Below, piece by piece: positions 12,061-22,123 of a stretch of DNA of 64,000 bases. How positions within the stretch are numbered: the stretch's first letter is position 1; each line of letters begins with the position of its first letter. Under the pieces are notes generated by a model, which was not told where the DNA came from, did not search any database, and saw only the letters and a program-made list of their open reading frames with translations. The translations under genes and the position numbers were made by a program. Source of the stretch: Marchantia polymorpha subsp. ruderalis (taxonomy: Eukaryota > Streptophyta > Marchantiopsida > Marchantiales > Marchantiaceae). The DNA lies in assembly GCA_037833965.1 (NCBI GenBank), contig AP031356.1, positions 3,928,501-3,992,500 of the forward strand, in the 5' to 3' direction.

Positions 12061-12799
12061 CTCGAATCGCGAGAGATAACTCTGAAACAAGGCCATAGAT
12101 CTGTAGTCAAATAATTGATTTAGTGAGGTAAAGCTAATTGCCGATGACGATACATTACAGACACATGAGCTCCTTCGATCGGAGACGCGCATTCATAATT
12201 ACGTCCGATATGGAATCATCATGCTCACCCGTACGAGTCATCCGACTGGGAGATTGATCGTCCATATGCCGCGTGGTCATGAAATTTTACGTTCTCATGC
12301 GTTGCTTTCGGAGTAGCAGTCGGGCTTCTGGTGCTATCTCGAATCTCATATCTCGGTCCCGAGCAGAGCGACATTTCCAGGTGTACGTACATAGCGCACT
12401 CTCAAAAGAATCGGTAGGCTATAAACGGACAAATCTTAACGACATCCTCATCCTCTTCCTCTTCACGTGGTCACGAGGTCGACGAACACTTTCTGCCAAT
12501 GCTGCAGTAACATCATTGGACTCTCCACGGCGAGGAACGTCACAGTCGCAGTCACTCCGACTTCATCCAACGCCGACCAAAATATGAAACTCGCAGCTGT
12601 TCTTTCCCGACCTGAGCACTGACCGCAGGACACCTGTTTCGAGTCGCAGCGCAGCATGTTGACCTGAGCTCACGATCGATCGTCCGGTTGCTGTGGGCGC
12701 CCATTCTGAAAAGTTCTATCCGCGCTCTCGAGAATGAGCGGAAAGGTGCTGCACTTCAACTACACGTATCGCTCTCCGTTTCAGCAGCTCGAGGATCAG
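12061..12799 (+). repeat. Truncated B-gene promoter block, copy 2
   Basis: Same structure as 7076-7778: B-type upstream DNA ending at ctcgaggatcag (12799) and fused to an A-type promoter at the same base as copy 1. The shared breakpoint shows that the fusion arose once and was then copied by the ~5 kb duplication. Confidence 0.75.
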
Positions 12800-13162
12800 G
12801 AGATTAAATTAACAAGAGAAAAAAGTGTGAAAATGTCTAAAGTCTAATGTGACCCAAAACGAATGTAGGAGTGGATTTGCTCTGAATGTTGCACCATGGC
12901 TCCAGTGCTGCACCCATCATACGTACTTCATGGCTAGATTACCGTGATCTGCTGTGCTAAATACTCACCTCTCGTAACCCGCTGCGAGCTGACCTTAACA
13001 GCGTATCCGCATGCTAATCCCAATCTTGAGGCCAATGCTCGAACTTGTCTCATTCACAAACTCGAACTCCTCAATCTCCCCCACAGTCCAGCTGTACTCG
13101 CCGCAGTATGGCAGTGATACGTGTCGAACAACGAGAGCCTCTCCTACAAAGTCCAGAAAAAT

Positions 13163-13268
13163 GGCACGTGGTGATCTGAGAAGGAGCCGTTCCCTTTTCC
13201 CCGTCTTGTTCGTCACTCCATCCCAGCAGTCGACGACAACCCCAACCATCTCTCGAATTCGTATAAAA
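13163..13268 (+). promoter_or_regulatory. Promoter of gene A4: ABRE and TATA box
   Basis: GGCACGTGG lies at 13163-13171 and TATAAAA at 13262-13268. The B-type block upstream again gives a compound promoter. Confidence 0.75.
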
Positions 13269-13395
13269 GCCCGGGCTAGAACTGGATCAGCATCACAAAC
13301 ACTGTAAGCTCGTAGTCTTCTTCACTCATATTTCAGTCATCAACATCCTTTCCCTGCACTCGCAACTTCCTCTCTCAATCGTACTTTTTGATCAG

Positions 13396-13791
13396 ATGGA
13401 GAGCGCCAAGGACTCCGCTGCTCACACCACAGAGCAGACCAAGAATTTTGGAGCCGAGAAGACCGGGCAGGCCCAGGCACACGCTGAGGGAATGGGGCAG
13501 GCTGCCAAGGACAAGGCCAACCAGGCCGGTCAGGCCACATCTGATGCCGCCCAGACGACCAAGGACAAGGCTGCTGAGGCCAAGGACAACGCGGGCAATG
13601 CCCTGCAACAGGTACCTTTCTCTAAATCACGTTCTTCTTTCAGCATGTGAAGCTGCAGCTGGCAGATTTGTTGTCACGCAGGTTTTACGTCCTTGTACTC
13701 ATAAGCACCGATTGGCTGATTGCAGGCTGGCGACAAGGTGATGGAGACTCTTACCAATGCAAAAGACGCTATTACTGGCAACAATCAGTGA
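13396..13791 (+). CDS. LEA/KIN-like stress protein, A-type copy 4 (two exons)
   Basis: Exon 1 is 13396-13611, exon 2 is 13726-13791, with a 114-bp intron. The 93-aa product is again identical, despite silent changes such as ggcgac for ggtgac at the start of exon 2. The 3' neighbour is the full-length B5 gene, so A4-B5 shows the arrangement from which the A plus truncated-B units seem to derive, and it is mirrored by A7-B8 on the far side of the retrotransposons. Function as for the other copies: a small cytosolic LEA-like protectant, probably induced by ABA or drought. Confidence 0.88.
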
Positions 13792-14600
13792 GTAGATTGT
13801 AAGCATCAGGAACTGAAGGGAGAAGCTACTTCAGCCGGATGGTCATGTACACAATTTGTCTGGCAACTAGCAAACAGGCCCCTGCGATTTCCAATTGGGA
13901 AATTCCAATCTTCGATACGAAGTAGATGAATTCAGCTGACTGGATTATTCGTAGGATACTCCAGGGAACCATATGTGTTCTACAACTGTACAAATTATAA
14001 ATACAAGATACTTCACACAATTTTCTGCAAGCCAACGTCTCAAATGATGTTATTATTGCTCAATCTCTTATCAGCTCTTTGATGGCAGCAGATCCCATTG
14101 ATACCATCATCTGAATACTGCAAGTCGTCTTGGACGTTACTATAATCTTTCACAAATTTTATTTTCAATTTCTAATTGGTTCAAAAGCAATTATCTATAT
14201 TCTTTATATTCCATACAGTAAATTTTACAACTTCTCAAAGTGTGAGACTTCTTCTTCAGCTACGTTACCTTCAGGCATGGATAAGTGCAAGTTCAAGAAT
14301 AATATCTGTTATCAAACATATGTGACGTATAATTTGAATTCTTATTATTCAAAGCATTATTTTTGAAGATTTTAAAGCAGAATAGAGTTTAAAGACATTT
14401 CAATTTTCAAAAAGAAATTGAAAGAAGCAGATAAAGGAAGTGTACAATTTGTCATAACTTCACAGTTCGAAATTAAACATAAATTGTCTTATATGCCCAA
14501 CATTGCAAATTGATAAATCGCGTACGAGTACCATCTCATATCTAATCCCCGAAAAATCATATGTCCCCTTTCGCTGTAATCTCGAGAGATAACTCTGAAA
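13792..14600. other. 3' flank of gene A4
   Basis: Conserved A-type 3' flank followed by AT-rich DNA with no gene. Confidence 0.55.
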
Positions 14601-15500
14601 CATGGCCATAAGTCTGTAGTCAAATATTTGATTCAGTGAGGTAAAAAGCTTGAGCCAATTGCCGATGACGATACATTACATAAACATGAGCTGTGTCGAT
14701 CAGAGACGAGCATTCAAAATCACGTCCGATATGGAATCATCATACTCACTGATATGATTCATTCGATTGGGAGATTAATCGTCCATCTGCCACGAGATCC
14801 TGAAAAGTTTTACATTGTCATGCTTTTCTTTTAGAGTAGCAGTAGGGATTCTGGCGCTATCTCGAATCCCATATCACGGTCCCGAGCAGAGCGACATTTC
14901 CAGGTGTACGTACATTGCGCCCACTCAAAACAATCGGTAGGCTATAAACGGACAAATCTTAACGACATCCTCATCCTCTTCCTCTTCACGTGGTCACGAG
15001 GTTGACGAACACTTTCTGCCAATGCTGCAGTAACATCATTGGACTCTCCACGGCGAGAAACGTCACAGTCGCAGTCACTCCGACTTCATCCAACGCCGAC
15101 CAAAATATGAAACTCGCAGCTGTTCTTTCCCGACCTGAGCACTGACTGCAGGACACCTGTTTCGAGTCGCAGCGCAGCATGTTGACCTGGGCTCACGATC
15201 GATCGTCCGGTTGCTGTGGGCGCCGATTCTGAAAAGTTCTATCCGCGCTCTGGAGAATAAGTGGAAAGGTGCTGAACTTCAACTACACGTGTCGCTCTCC
15301 GCTTCAGCAGCTCGAGGATCAGCCTGCGAAACGAGCGCTGCAATCGACACGAATTGTCGTCACCATGAAGGGAACATTCCCGAGCTCTTCCACGGCCACG
15401 GCCTCCAGCAGCAACGCTACACGTGTCGACAAAATCCTACTTTGCTCCGATCGTGCTCTGGCGATTGCATGGGGTGCGGCTGCTCCTTCGCATATATAAG
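14601..15500 (+). promoter_or_regulatory. Full B-type promoter of gene B5
   Basis: It contains CACGTGG at 14987-14993, a second CACGTG near 15285, a third at 15420-15425 and the TATA box TATATAAG at 15493-15500. The G-box/ABRE cluster suggests ABA or dehydration control. The part up to about 15322 is the same sequence found as promoter remnants upstream of A2 and A4. Confidence 0.75.
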
Positions 15501-15631
15501 AGCAGAAACACTTTGTATACAGCACGCATCCAATCTCGAATTCAGCTATTTCACTCATACTACGAATCTCAATTTCAGCCGCTCTCTTCTTTTTCGGATT
15601 TACTTCCTAGTCTCCATTTTCTATCGTGATC

Positions 15632-16118
15632 ATGTCGTCGAATCAGGCACAGAACGCTAAGGACTCAGCTGCTCGAACCGCTGAGCACACCAAGAACGTG
15701 GGCGCTGAGAAGGCAGGGCAGGCCCAGGACCGCGCCCAGGACATGGGTCAGGCTGCCAAGGACAAGGCCAACGACGTCGGCAGCTTCACGTCTGAGAAGG
15801 CCAACCAGGCTGGTCAGGCTACTTCCGACGCCGCCCAGACTGCCAAGGACAAGGCCGTCGAGGCCAAGGACAACACTGGCAGCATCTTGCAGCAGGTGAG
15901 CGTTAATAATCGATTTGGTTCTTTCCTCTGAATCGGTGTCGTTTTGTGAATTTTGCATGTATTGTCTCTCTCAATCTGGTTTTCGTACATTGAATAGTAT
16001 CGTTTTCGAAGGGATTTTGGTGCTGACCTCTGTAATGAAATGCTTTGTACAGACCGGAGACAAAGTGATGGAGACCCTGACCAATGCCAAGGACGCCGTC
16101 ATGGGAAACAACCAATAG
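15632..16118 (+). CDS. LEA/KIN-like stress protein, B-type copy 1 (two exons)
   Basis: Exon 1 is 15632-15895 and exon 2 is 16053-16118, with a 157-bp intron (cag|gtgagc ... acag|accgga). The product is 109 aa. The first real ATG is 15632 (MSS...), as in B8. Compared with C6 it has exactly eleven extra residues (DVGSFTSEKAN) in the middle, the length of one LEA_4 repeat, and it starts MSSNQ instead of MES. The same AAKDKA / AKDKAVEAKDN repeats and the same exon-2 tail (METLTNAKDAVMGNNQ) place it in the same family as the A genes. No signal peptide or membrane segment is visible. It differs from B8 at three residues. Confidence 0.88.
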
Positions 16119-16397
16119 GTCATCGAATATGATGGCCAGAGGGTTGGATACAAAGTCAGTATGTAGATCGTTCGAAGTATTTATTGCAGTGCGTGGTTCA
16201 CGTGAAAACATCTTATGATCTGCCGTGTACAGTAATCTACTTTTGCCTTCATTAAAATCTCGGCAGAAGTAAAACCCATCTCCACCAGTACATTTCTTTA
16301 AAAGCGTTGATCTTCGGGGCATCGACGCAATGTCATCCGAGTAATCAGCGTCCCAACAACGTTGGAATGTACATTCTGTAGAGGAAAAGCAGTACGT

Positions 16398-16403
16398 AAT
16401 AAA
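16398..16403 (+). terminator. Candidate polyadenylation signal of B5
   Basis: AATAAA about 280 bp after the stop. The corresponding position after B8 (63674-63679) keeps it. Confidence 0.5.
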
Positions 16404-16499
16404 GTAATCTATTTCCAGCCGCAATTCCCAGTGTGTATGATAAAATTTTCCTTTGAATATTTGCGTGAATCTGATGTAGAGTCGCCATGATATTGTCAC

Positions 16500-18555
16500 A
16501 CATGAATCTTGTTTCTATTTGGGCCTATAGTTAGTACGTTGAAAAATTAATTTCATTTATCCATTCCTGCTAAACTGCTTACTGCAGGAAGAAATGACAA
16601 CTCTCTCTGATTTGCTAAAGACAGTGGACAAAAGCATCTTCTTCAGAATAAAAAAATAAAAAACGGAAACACTAATATATAACGAACAAATCATACATTG
16701 TACACATCATCATTCAAACGAAAATAACCATAAAACTGAATTTAAATCTAGTAACATAGTTTATATACATTGACTAGTAAACTTTCTTTTAATAACTTAA
16801 AAATTTGAAAACAATTCGAATGAAAAAAATTAAACATTTGAGTAAAACTCAAAGAACTCATTACACTGAAATTTACATTCTAACTTACTGATAAATTCTG
16901 TTATACTATTACAAATCTGAGCTATTGAATATAAAATCTGTATAAATAAGTCTCAAACTTCTGTAATTAAGAAAGAATCCTCCACTAAGTCCTCTTGGAA
17001 AAAGACAATTAGACGTCAAAATTAATTATGATGATTAGTGACAGTGCCTGCTTTTGAAGAAGTTTTCGGCTTGGAGCACTGACTCATGCTCCTCAAGAGC
17101 GTGTCAACTGATATGAAGCTTACCGTAAAGAGTTAGAGTGTCCAGCCATAAACATGAGACCAAAGTAACAGGAACAGTATGAGTCGTGAGATAATTTTCG
17201 ATTCTCTGCAACTGCATCGTTTCTTGAAAACCAAAAAACAATTAAGTCGTCCTCAGGCAGGGCGTTTCGAATAGTCAAGTAATTGCTAGCTTCTGCAATT
17301 CTCGCGGATCGGAACTTTGAGAGGAAACAGCAGAATAAGCTGCAAGGATGGATCCATCCTTGCAACCCTTACTTCGGCTTGATAAATTTAAAAATAATTA
17401 GACTAAGTTTATATAATTTTTATTTTAAGATTTCCAAAACACATCAGAAAGAAATTAATAATATAGAATCTACCGCATAAGTTAAAATTTAACATCTATC
17501 TTCTTTATCTGACATGAAAAAATTCTGTATTTCATCAACAGCTTATAGATGACGTTTGAGATTGGTTGATATATGCATATCCTAAGCCAATCCGCCAAAC
17601 TTAATCCAATTTGAGAACAGAAAGTGCAATACAAATAAGGATGTCCGGAATTCAAAGCCTTTCCATCACAATACGAAAGCCAACTTATGTTAATGTTTGG
17701 CATAAAATATTTTCCACTTTACTGTAAACTTGAAAGAAATATTAAATGAAAGAAGGAAAGAAAGAAATATCAAATTAAATAAAGCAATATGAAATAAAAG
17801 AGTTATTCTCCTGCACGCAAACTGTCATTTAAACAGTCAAAAGTTGTTGGCGTTTTGTTGATGAAAGGAAGAAAACAAGACTGTGACATAGAGTTTTTTG
17901 ACCAGGTGATTGTTCCATATGCACGCCTATGCAACTGATGAGAGTGTCTCCTCTCCACCTTTTGTTGCAAGGATTCACTTGTTTCGACAACTTTTGTGTC
18001 TCCTGCGATTTAATCGAGTCCTATGCATTGGGTCTTTGGGATACTCACTTTTGTCCTTGAAAGTGCTTACTCCAATTTGAAACCTTTATCTTACTACTAC
18101 AATTTGCAATCACAGATGTAAGTTTGAAACCTCACGACTTAACCACAGTAGACGAGATATAATTTGTGGTTTTGGCAATTGTTAATCCTTCCAGTGGTCG
18201 CAATGCGTCCCATAAGGAATCCAACAACAATCCTTTGGTTTGGATGAATAAGTACCAGATATAGTTAAATCTAGTGGAATCAAGATGATCCCTGAATGAA
18301 ATCAACAGAAATTGATTATGCTCAAAATGGAACAACACCCTGTTCATATCTTTCAACAGGTTAAAAATGAAATACTCTTCTGTCAAAATGCCATCTAAAT
18401 CATAATAATAGTTAGCCATAAAAAACTACATGCAGCTTCAATCTATGAAGGGATTCTCAAGCATCTCGGGCAGGAAAAAGTTTGCAAAGGCCTTTCACAA
18501 ATCAAATTTGGAACCTCTCCAGGTATAATCACAGTCCTCCTGCACACCACCACAT
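16500..18555. other. AT-rich spacer between B5 and the pirin fragment
   Basis: Poly-A/T tracts and short unrelated frames on both strands. No domain, RNA gene or mobile element is recognisable. Confidence 0.5.
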
Positions 18556-18559
18556 GATA

Positions 18560-19044
18560 AGGAATACCATAAAGAAAAAGGTGGACGATAATGGGGGTGG
18601 AAGTTAAAGTGATCGCTCATGGGCGTCTCATGGCATCAAATCTCTGGTCTACACTCTCACCCCAATTATGTTCCTTGACTTTTTCTTAAAATCTGGGGCA
18701 GTGGTACATCAAGATATTCCTAAAAGAGGGAAGGCTTTTACACATATGTCCTTGAAGGAAAGGTTAGGTTGAGGACGAAGACCGCAACATCAGTTTCTGC
18801 ATTTCATACAACACAGTTGTGGCCTGGTAATGGTAATGAGTGTATGTAACACACAGGATAAGCTTTGCTGCTATTGTACTCATTGATGGTGAGCTGTTGG
18901 GAGAACCTCTTGTTCAGTTTGGGACTTTTGTCATGAATACAGAGGAGGAAATGAGGCAAGCTATTCAAGATTTCCAAAATGAACGTATGGGATTTGAGAA
19001 ATCTCCGACCTGGCGCTCTTCCCCTATATACGTTGCATGAGATA
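18560..19044 (+). pseudogene. Pirin-like pseudogene fragment
   Basis: Conceptual pieces in shifting frames line up in order with the middle and C-terminal half of plant pirin. They are VEVKVIA near 18605, VYTLTPIMFLDFFLK then SGAVVHQDIP at about 18645-18720, YVLEGK near 18755, SVSAFHTTQLWPGNGN near 18800, and EPLVQFGTFVMNTEEEM then RQAIQDFQNERMGFE at about 18900-19000. Pirins are cupin-fold iron-binding nuclear or cytosolic proteins; the FGxFVMNT stretch is a hallmark of the family. At least two frameshifts and a missing N-terminal cupin half show it is dead. No introns interrupt the matching pieces, so it may be a retrocopy, but it is too short to be sure. Confidence 0.72.
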
Positions 19045-19885
19045 AGAGTCTCTTCTCCACCTGCCTTTTGGTTCTCGAGAGACTATGATAGGAAAAATAG
19101 TGCTGCACCATGAAAGGACATGACTGATAGCGATTTGGCCTCTTGGAGGGCTGTCAAGAACAGGCGCCTGAAAACATTTTCGATCCGAAAGACACAAGAG
19201 GATCAAAAATCACAAGAAACTCTAAAGCTCTGGACCATGAAGTTTAATCAGAAACTGCCTCCCATTCCCATGTATGATTGCAAATCAAATCATGCTGGAA
19301 GTGATACATTTTGATTTGATTGGTTATAACTTATAGCCAAATGAATAGTACCTTATAACTTATAATGTATCATTCTCATATTTCATCATGATTTCATATA
19401 ATTCATCTCTAGAGAAGCAAATATGTGTCTACATAATTTTATCTTTGAATACTTTGGTACACAAACTTATCATAAACAACTTACATATCAACTTTTAGTA
19501 AGCATTATCTTGATCTATCATAATGTTGTCATTAAAGGTATTTTCCATTTGGTTATTAGGTAGTATTCTCAATACACATATATGTATCTAACATCCTGGA
19601 ACTGTTGAGGATACTTCGTGATCAAAACTGCATCACTGCAATGATTTCTTCATTGAGTATGAACTCTTGCAACTAGGGTTGAATTAGGGTTGCAATTAGT
19701 ATGAACTCTTGCAACCCTTCCTTTCCAGTTTCTTTTGTCTGATTGACAGCCCCTTCTCTGCATGGGACGAAACAGACATGGGCTCGGAAATGAGCAGGCG
19801 CATTGTCAGAACCTCGTGGTGCACTTGTCGCTAAAAGAGAGCATCCCGCTGAGCACCACAATTCCGACTTCGCGCTGCGAGCAAA
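19045..19885. other. Spacer between pirin fragment and C6 promoter
   Basis: No gene is supported. An 18-bp direct repeat (agtatgaactcttgcaac) occurs at about 19657 and 19698. The 64-aa frame at 19120-19314 has no recognisable domain. Confidence 0.45.
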
Positions 19886-19893
19886 ACGTGTCC
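19886..19893 (+). promoter_or_regulatory. ABRE-like element upstream of C6
   Basis: ACGTGTCC carries the ACGTG core about 275 bp before the C6 start codon. No clear TATA box is visible between it and the gene, unlike in the A and B genes. Confidence 0.45.
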
Positions 19894-20164
19894 ACCTTGC
19901 GGATGAAGCTAACGTTATGTGACCGACCGAATACAATTATGGCACCTGTTAAGAAAAAGTCGGCTAGGACACTAACTTCGAAGCTAATCAACTTGCGAAT
20001 TCTTCTGTCGTCATAAGCCCATGCTGGAAACTGTATGTAAGGCTGGCCTGCTAGTCTCCCCACATCTTCAATCCGAATCTTCACATCTTCATCTCAGCAA
20101 TTCCTCACTTTCATACACCTGGGATTTCAGTTGCAGAATTCTCGTAACGACCAATTCATCGACA

Positions 20165-20597
20165 ATGTCTTCCAACCAGATGCAGAGCGCCAAGGACTCA
20201 GCTGCCCAGACCACGGAGCACACGAAGCAATTCGGAGCTGAGAAGACCGGTCAGGCACAAGATCACGCCCAAGGAATGGGCCAGGCTGCCAAGGACAAGG
20301 CCAACCAGGCGGGACAAGCCACGTCCGACGCGACCCAGACTGCCAAGGACAAGGCCGTCGAGGCCAAGGACAACACTGGCAATGCTCTGCAGCAGGTACT
20401 TTCCCATCCTCCGTTAGGAAATGTTGTGGCATAGTCCTCACGTGTTGTGAAAGTCATGAATGTGGTGGTGCGAGAATCGCACTCTTTATTCTGAAGGGCA
20501 CAGCTGACACTGGTAATGGTTGTGGATGCAGGCTGGTGAGAAGGTGAAGGAAACTTTGACGAACGCCAAGGACGCTGTCACAGGAAACAACCAATAA
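20165..20597 (+). CDS. LEA/KIN-like stress protein, C-type (two exons)
   Basis: Exon 1 is 20165-20395, exon 2 is 20532-20597, with a 136-bp intron (cag|gtactt ... gcag|gctggt). The 98-aa product starts MSSNQMQSAK like the B type but lacks the 11-residue insert, so it is intermediate between A and B and may be nearest the ancestral form. Differences include KQFGAEKTGQAQDHAQGMGQ and AGEKVKETLTNAKDAVTGNNQ. It has the same hydrophilic repeat character and no targeting signal. Its promoter shares no obvious long homology with the A or B promoters. The retrotransposon nest begins about 280 bp after its stop codon, close to its likely 3' end. Confidence 0.87.
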
Positions 20598-20846
20598 GTA
20601 GACGTTGAGTTGTATTGCCTCCTGTCCTGATGACAGTCAGATGTGTGTTTGGTTCGCCAAAACTGGGGCACCAAATTAGAAGAGAGCACACATTCGAGAA
20701 TACAATGCTATGTAAAGCATGAATCTGTCATCACTCTCAGGGAGAACATGAGGACGACCGCTAGCCCTTGCGGAGGATTGTAGGGGAGTAATTTTAGGAA
20801 CAGCGTGTTGTATATACATGTCACCAAACTCCTCTTGTTTTTGTAT

Positions 20847-20863
20847 AATAAAGTGTGAATAAA
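20847..20863 (+). terminator. Two candidate polyadenylation signals of C6
   Basis: AATAAA occurs at 20847-20852 and 20858-20863. The target duplication of element 1 starts at 20871, only 8 bp after the second one. Confidence 0.5.
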
Positions 20864-21381
20864 TTTGATACTAAGTGTGGTACCCCACTTTTGGCAATTT
20901 TGAGGAAATTAAAACATTTTTTGAAAAATTGTACCCTGGCAGCATTGTAAATAGCCTTCGGTACATCAAAACAGAGTGAATCCAGAAGATCGCGGGGATT
21001 CTCGAGGGATCTTGTAGAATCTGGGATTTGGGGTGCAGCAGTAAGGACAGGCACCACCCTCCCTGCGAGCTCTGCAGTTAGGACCCCTACGACGCAAGGC
21101 GCAAAACCCGCCTTCGGAGGTTGCGTCCGCGGCTGTAGGGAAACCCTCCATAATTAGCTCAACCCTCGGGCGCCTTGACCAAGTTAGGGTCCCGTTGGAA
21201 AGAGCTCGACGCACTGATTCCAACGAGCCCAAGAACGCTTGGAACGGATGAGGACTTAGGGAGTTATCACTACTGGAAGAAACGGAGGCGGTCGCCTACG
21301 GCGGAAGGAGTTCGCCACCGGCGCGAATTCCGCCTACGCGGAAGGGGGAATCAAGTTTTGTCTTATGCGCGGACGAAGGCG

Positions 21382-21401
21382 TTCGCCTGTGCACAGGCGA
21401 A
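21382..21401. repeat. GC palindrome of the CGCCT...AGGCG family (example)
   Basis: TTCGCCTGTGCACAGGCGAA is a perfect 20-bp palindrome. The same CGCCT..AGGCG arms recur dozens of times in the LTRs here with centres such as gtgcac, gcgcac, acgcac, gcgcgc and acgcgt, for instance near 21443, 21748, 23550-23625, 52638, 53048, 55853 and 56233. Some lie inside the U3 frame and encode VHRRSPVHR-like repeats. Confidence 0.8.
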
Positions 21402-22123
21402 GTAGGGTTAGGGGGGGCGCGAAGTCCGCCTACGCACAGGCGCTCGCCTGTGCACAGGCGCTTCGGCGTCGGCGGAAAATCCGCCTTGGGCCCTAGAAAT
21501 GCGCCTTGTGAGGTAGAAAGTGTACGGCGCCTTCCGCGCCAGCGCAGCGCCGCGTACGGCGGAAGAGCCGCCAGAGTAATCAAATCGGTACGGACCATGC
21601 GGACGGGACGGGTGGATGCGCTCTTGGACGGACGGAATTGCGGCGGCGGAAGCGCCGACGAAGAGACAAGGAACGGACAGACTGGACGGAGACGGCTGAC
21701 CACGGTCAACGCCTTCCGCGCCAGCGCAGCGCCGCGCACGGAATTCGCCTGCGCACAGGCGAACGCCTGTGCACAGGAGGATGTTCAAGTTCCGTGCCGG
21801 CGGAGCATCCGCCGAGGCTTCTGCCTGCGCACAGGCAGGAGTTGAATTTTTGTCCGACATGCGGACACACGCGTCAAGGCAGAGGGGGATTGGCCGAGGG
21901 GCGGTACGAACAAGTGTACCGCGCAAGGCGGAAAACTCGCCTTCGGCGCTACGCCCCCATGTCCGCGGGGTAATACGCTCGCGGAGTTCAAATCCGCCAA
22001 TTCGAGCGTGAGAGTTTAATCGACGACGGCGGAGCGTGAAGCCGCGCGTGAGAGCGAAGACCGTTCCAGCGTACAGCCGGCGCGGCCATCAAGTGAGACG
22101 TTCTTCACGAGCAAGAGCCGACC

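Noticed and set aside
18132-18419. 95-aa minus-strand frame near the pirin relic
   Set aside because: No recognisable domain, no promoter and no second copy; the length is within chance for this composition.
21296-22011. Many overlapping 70-170 aa frames on both strands at the LTR left ends
   Set aside because: The region is GC-rich with frequent palindromes, so stops are rare in all six frames; none shows a domain or a preferred frame.
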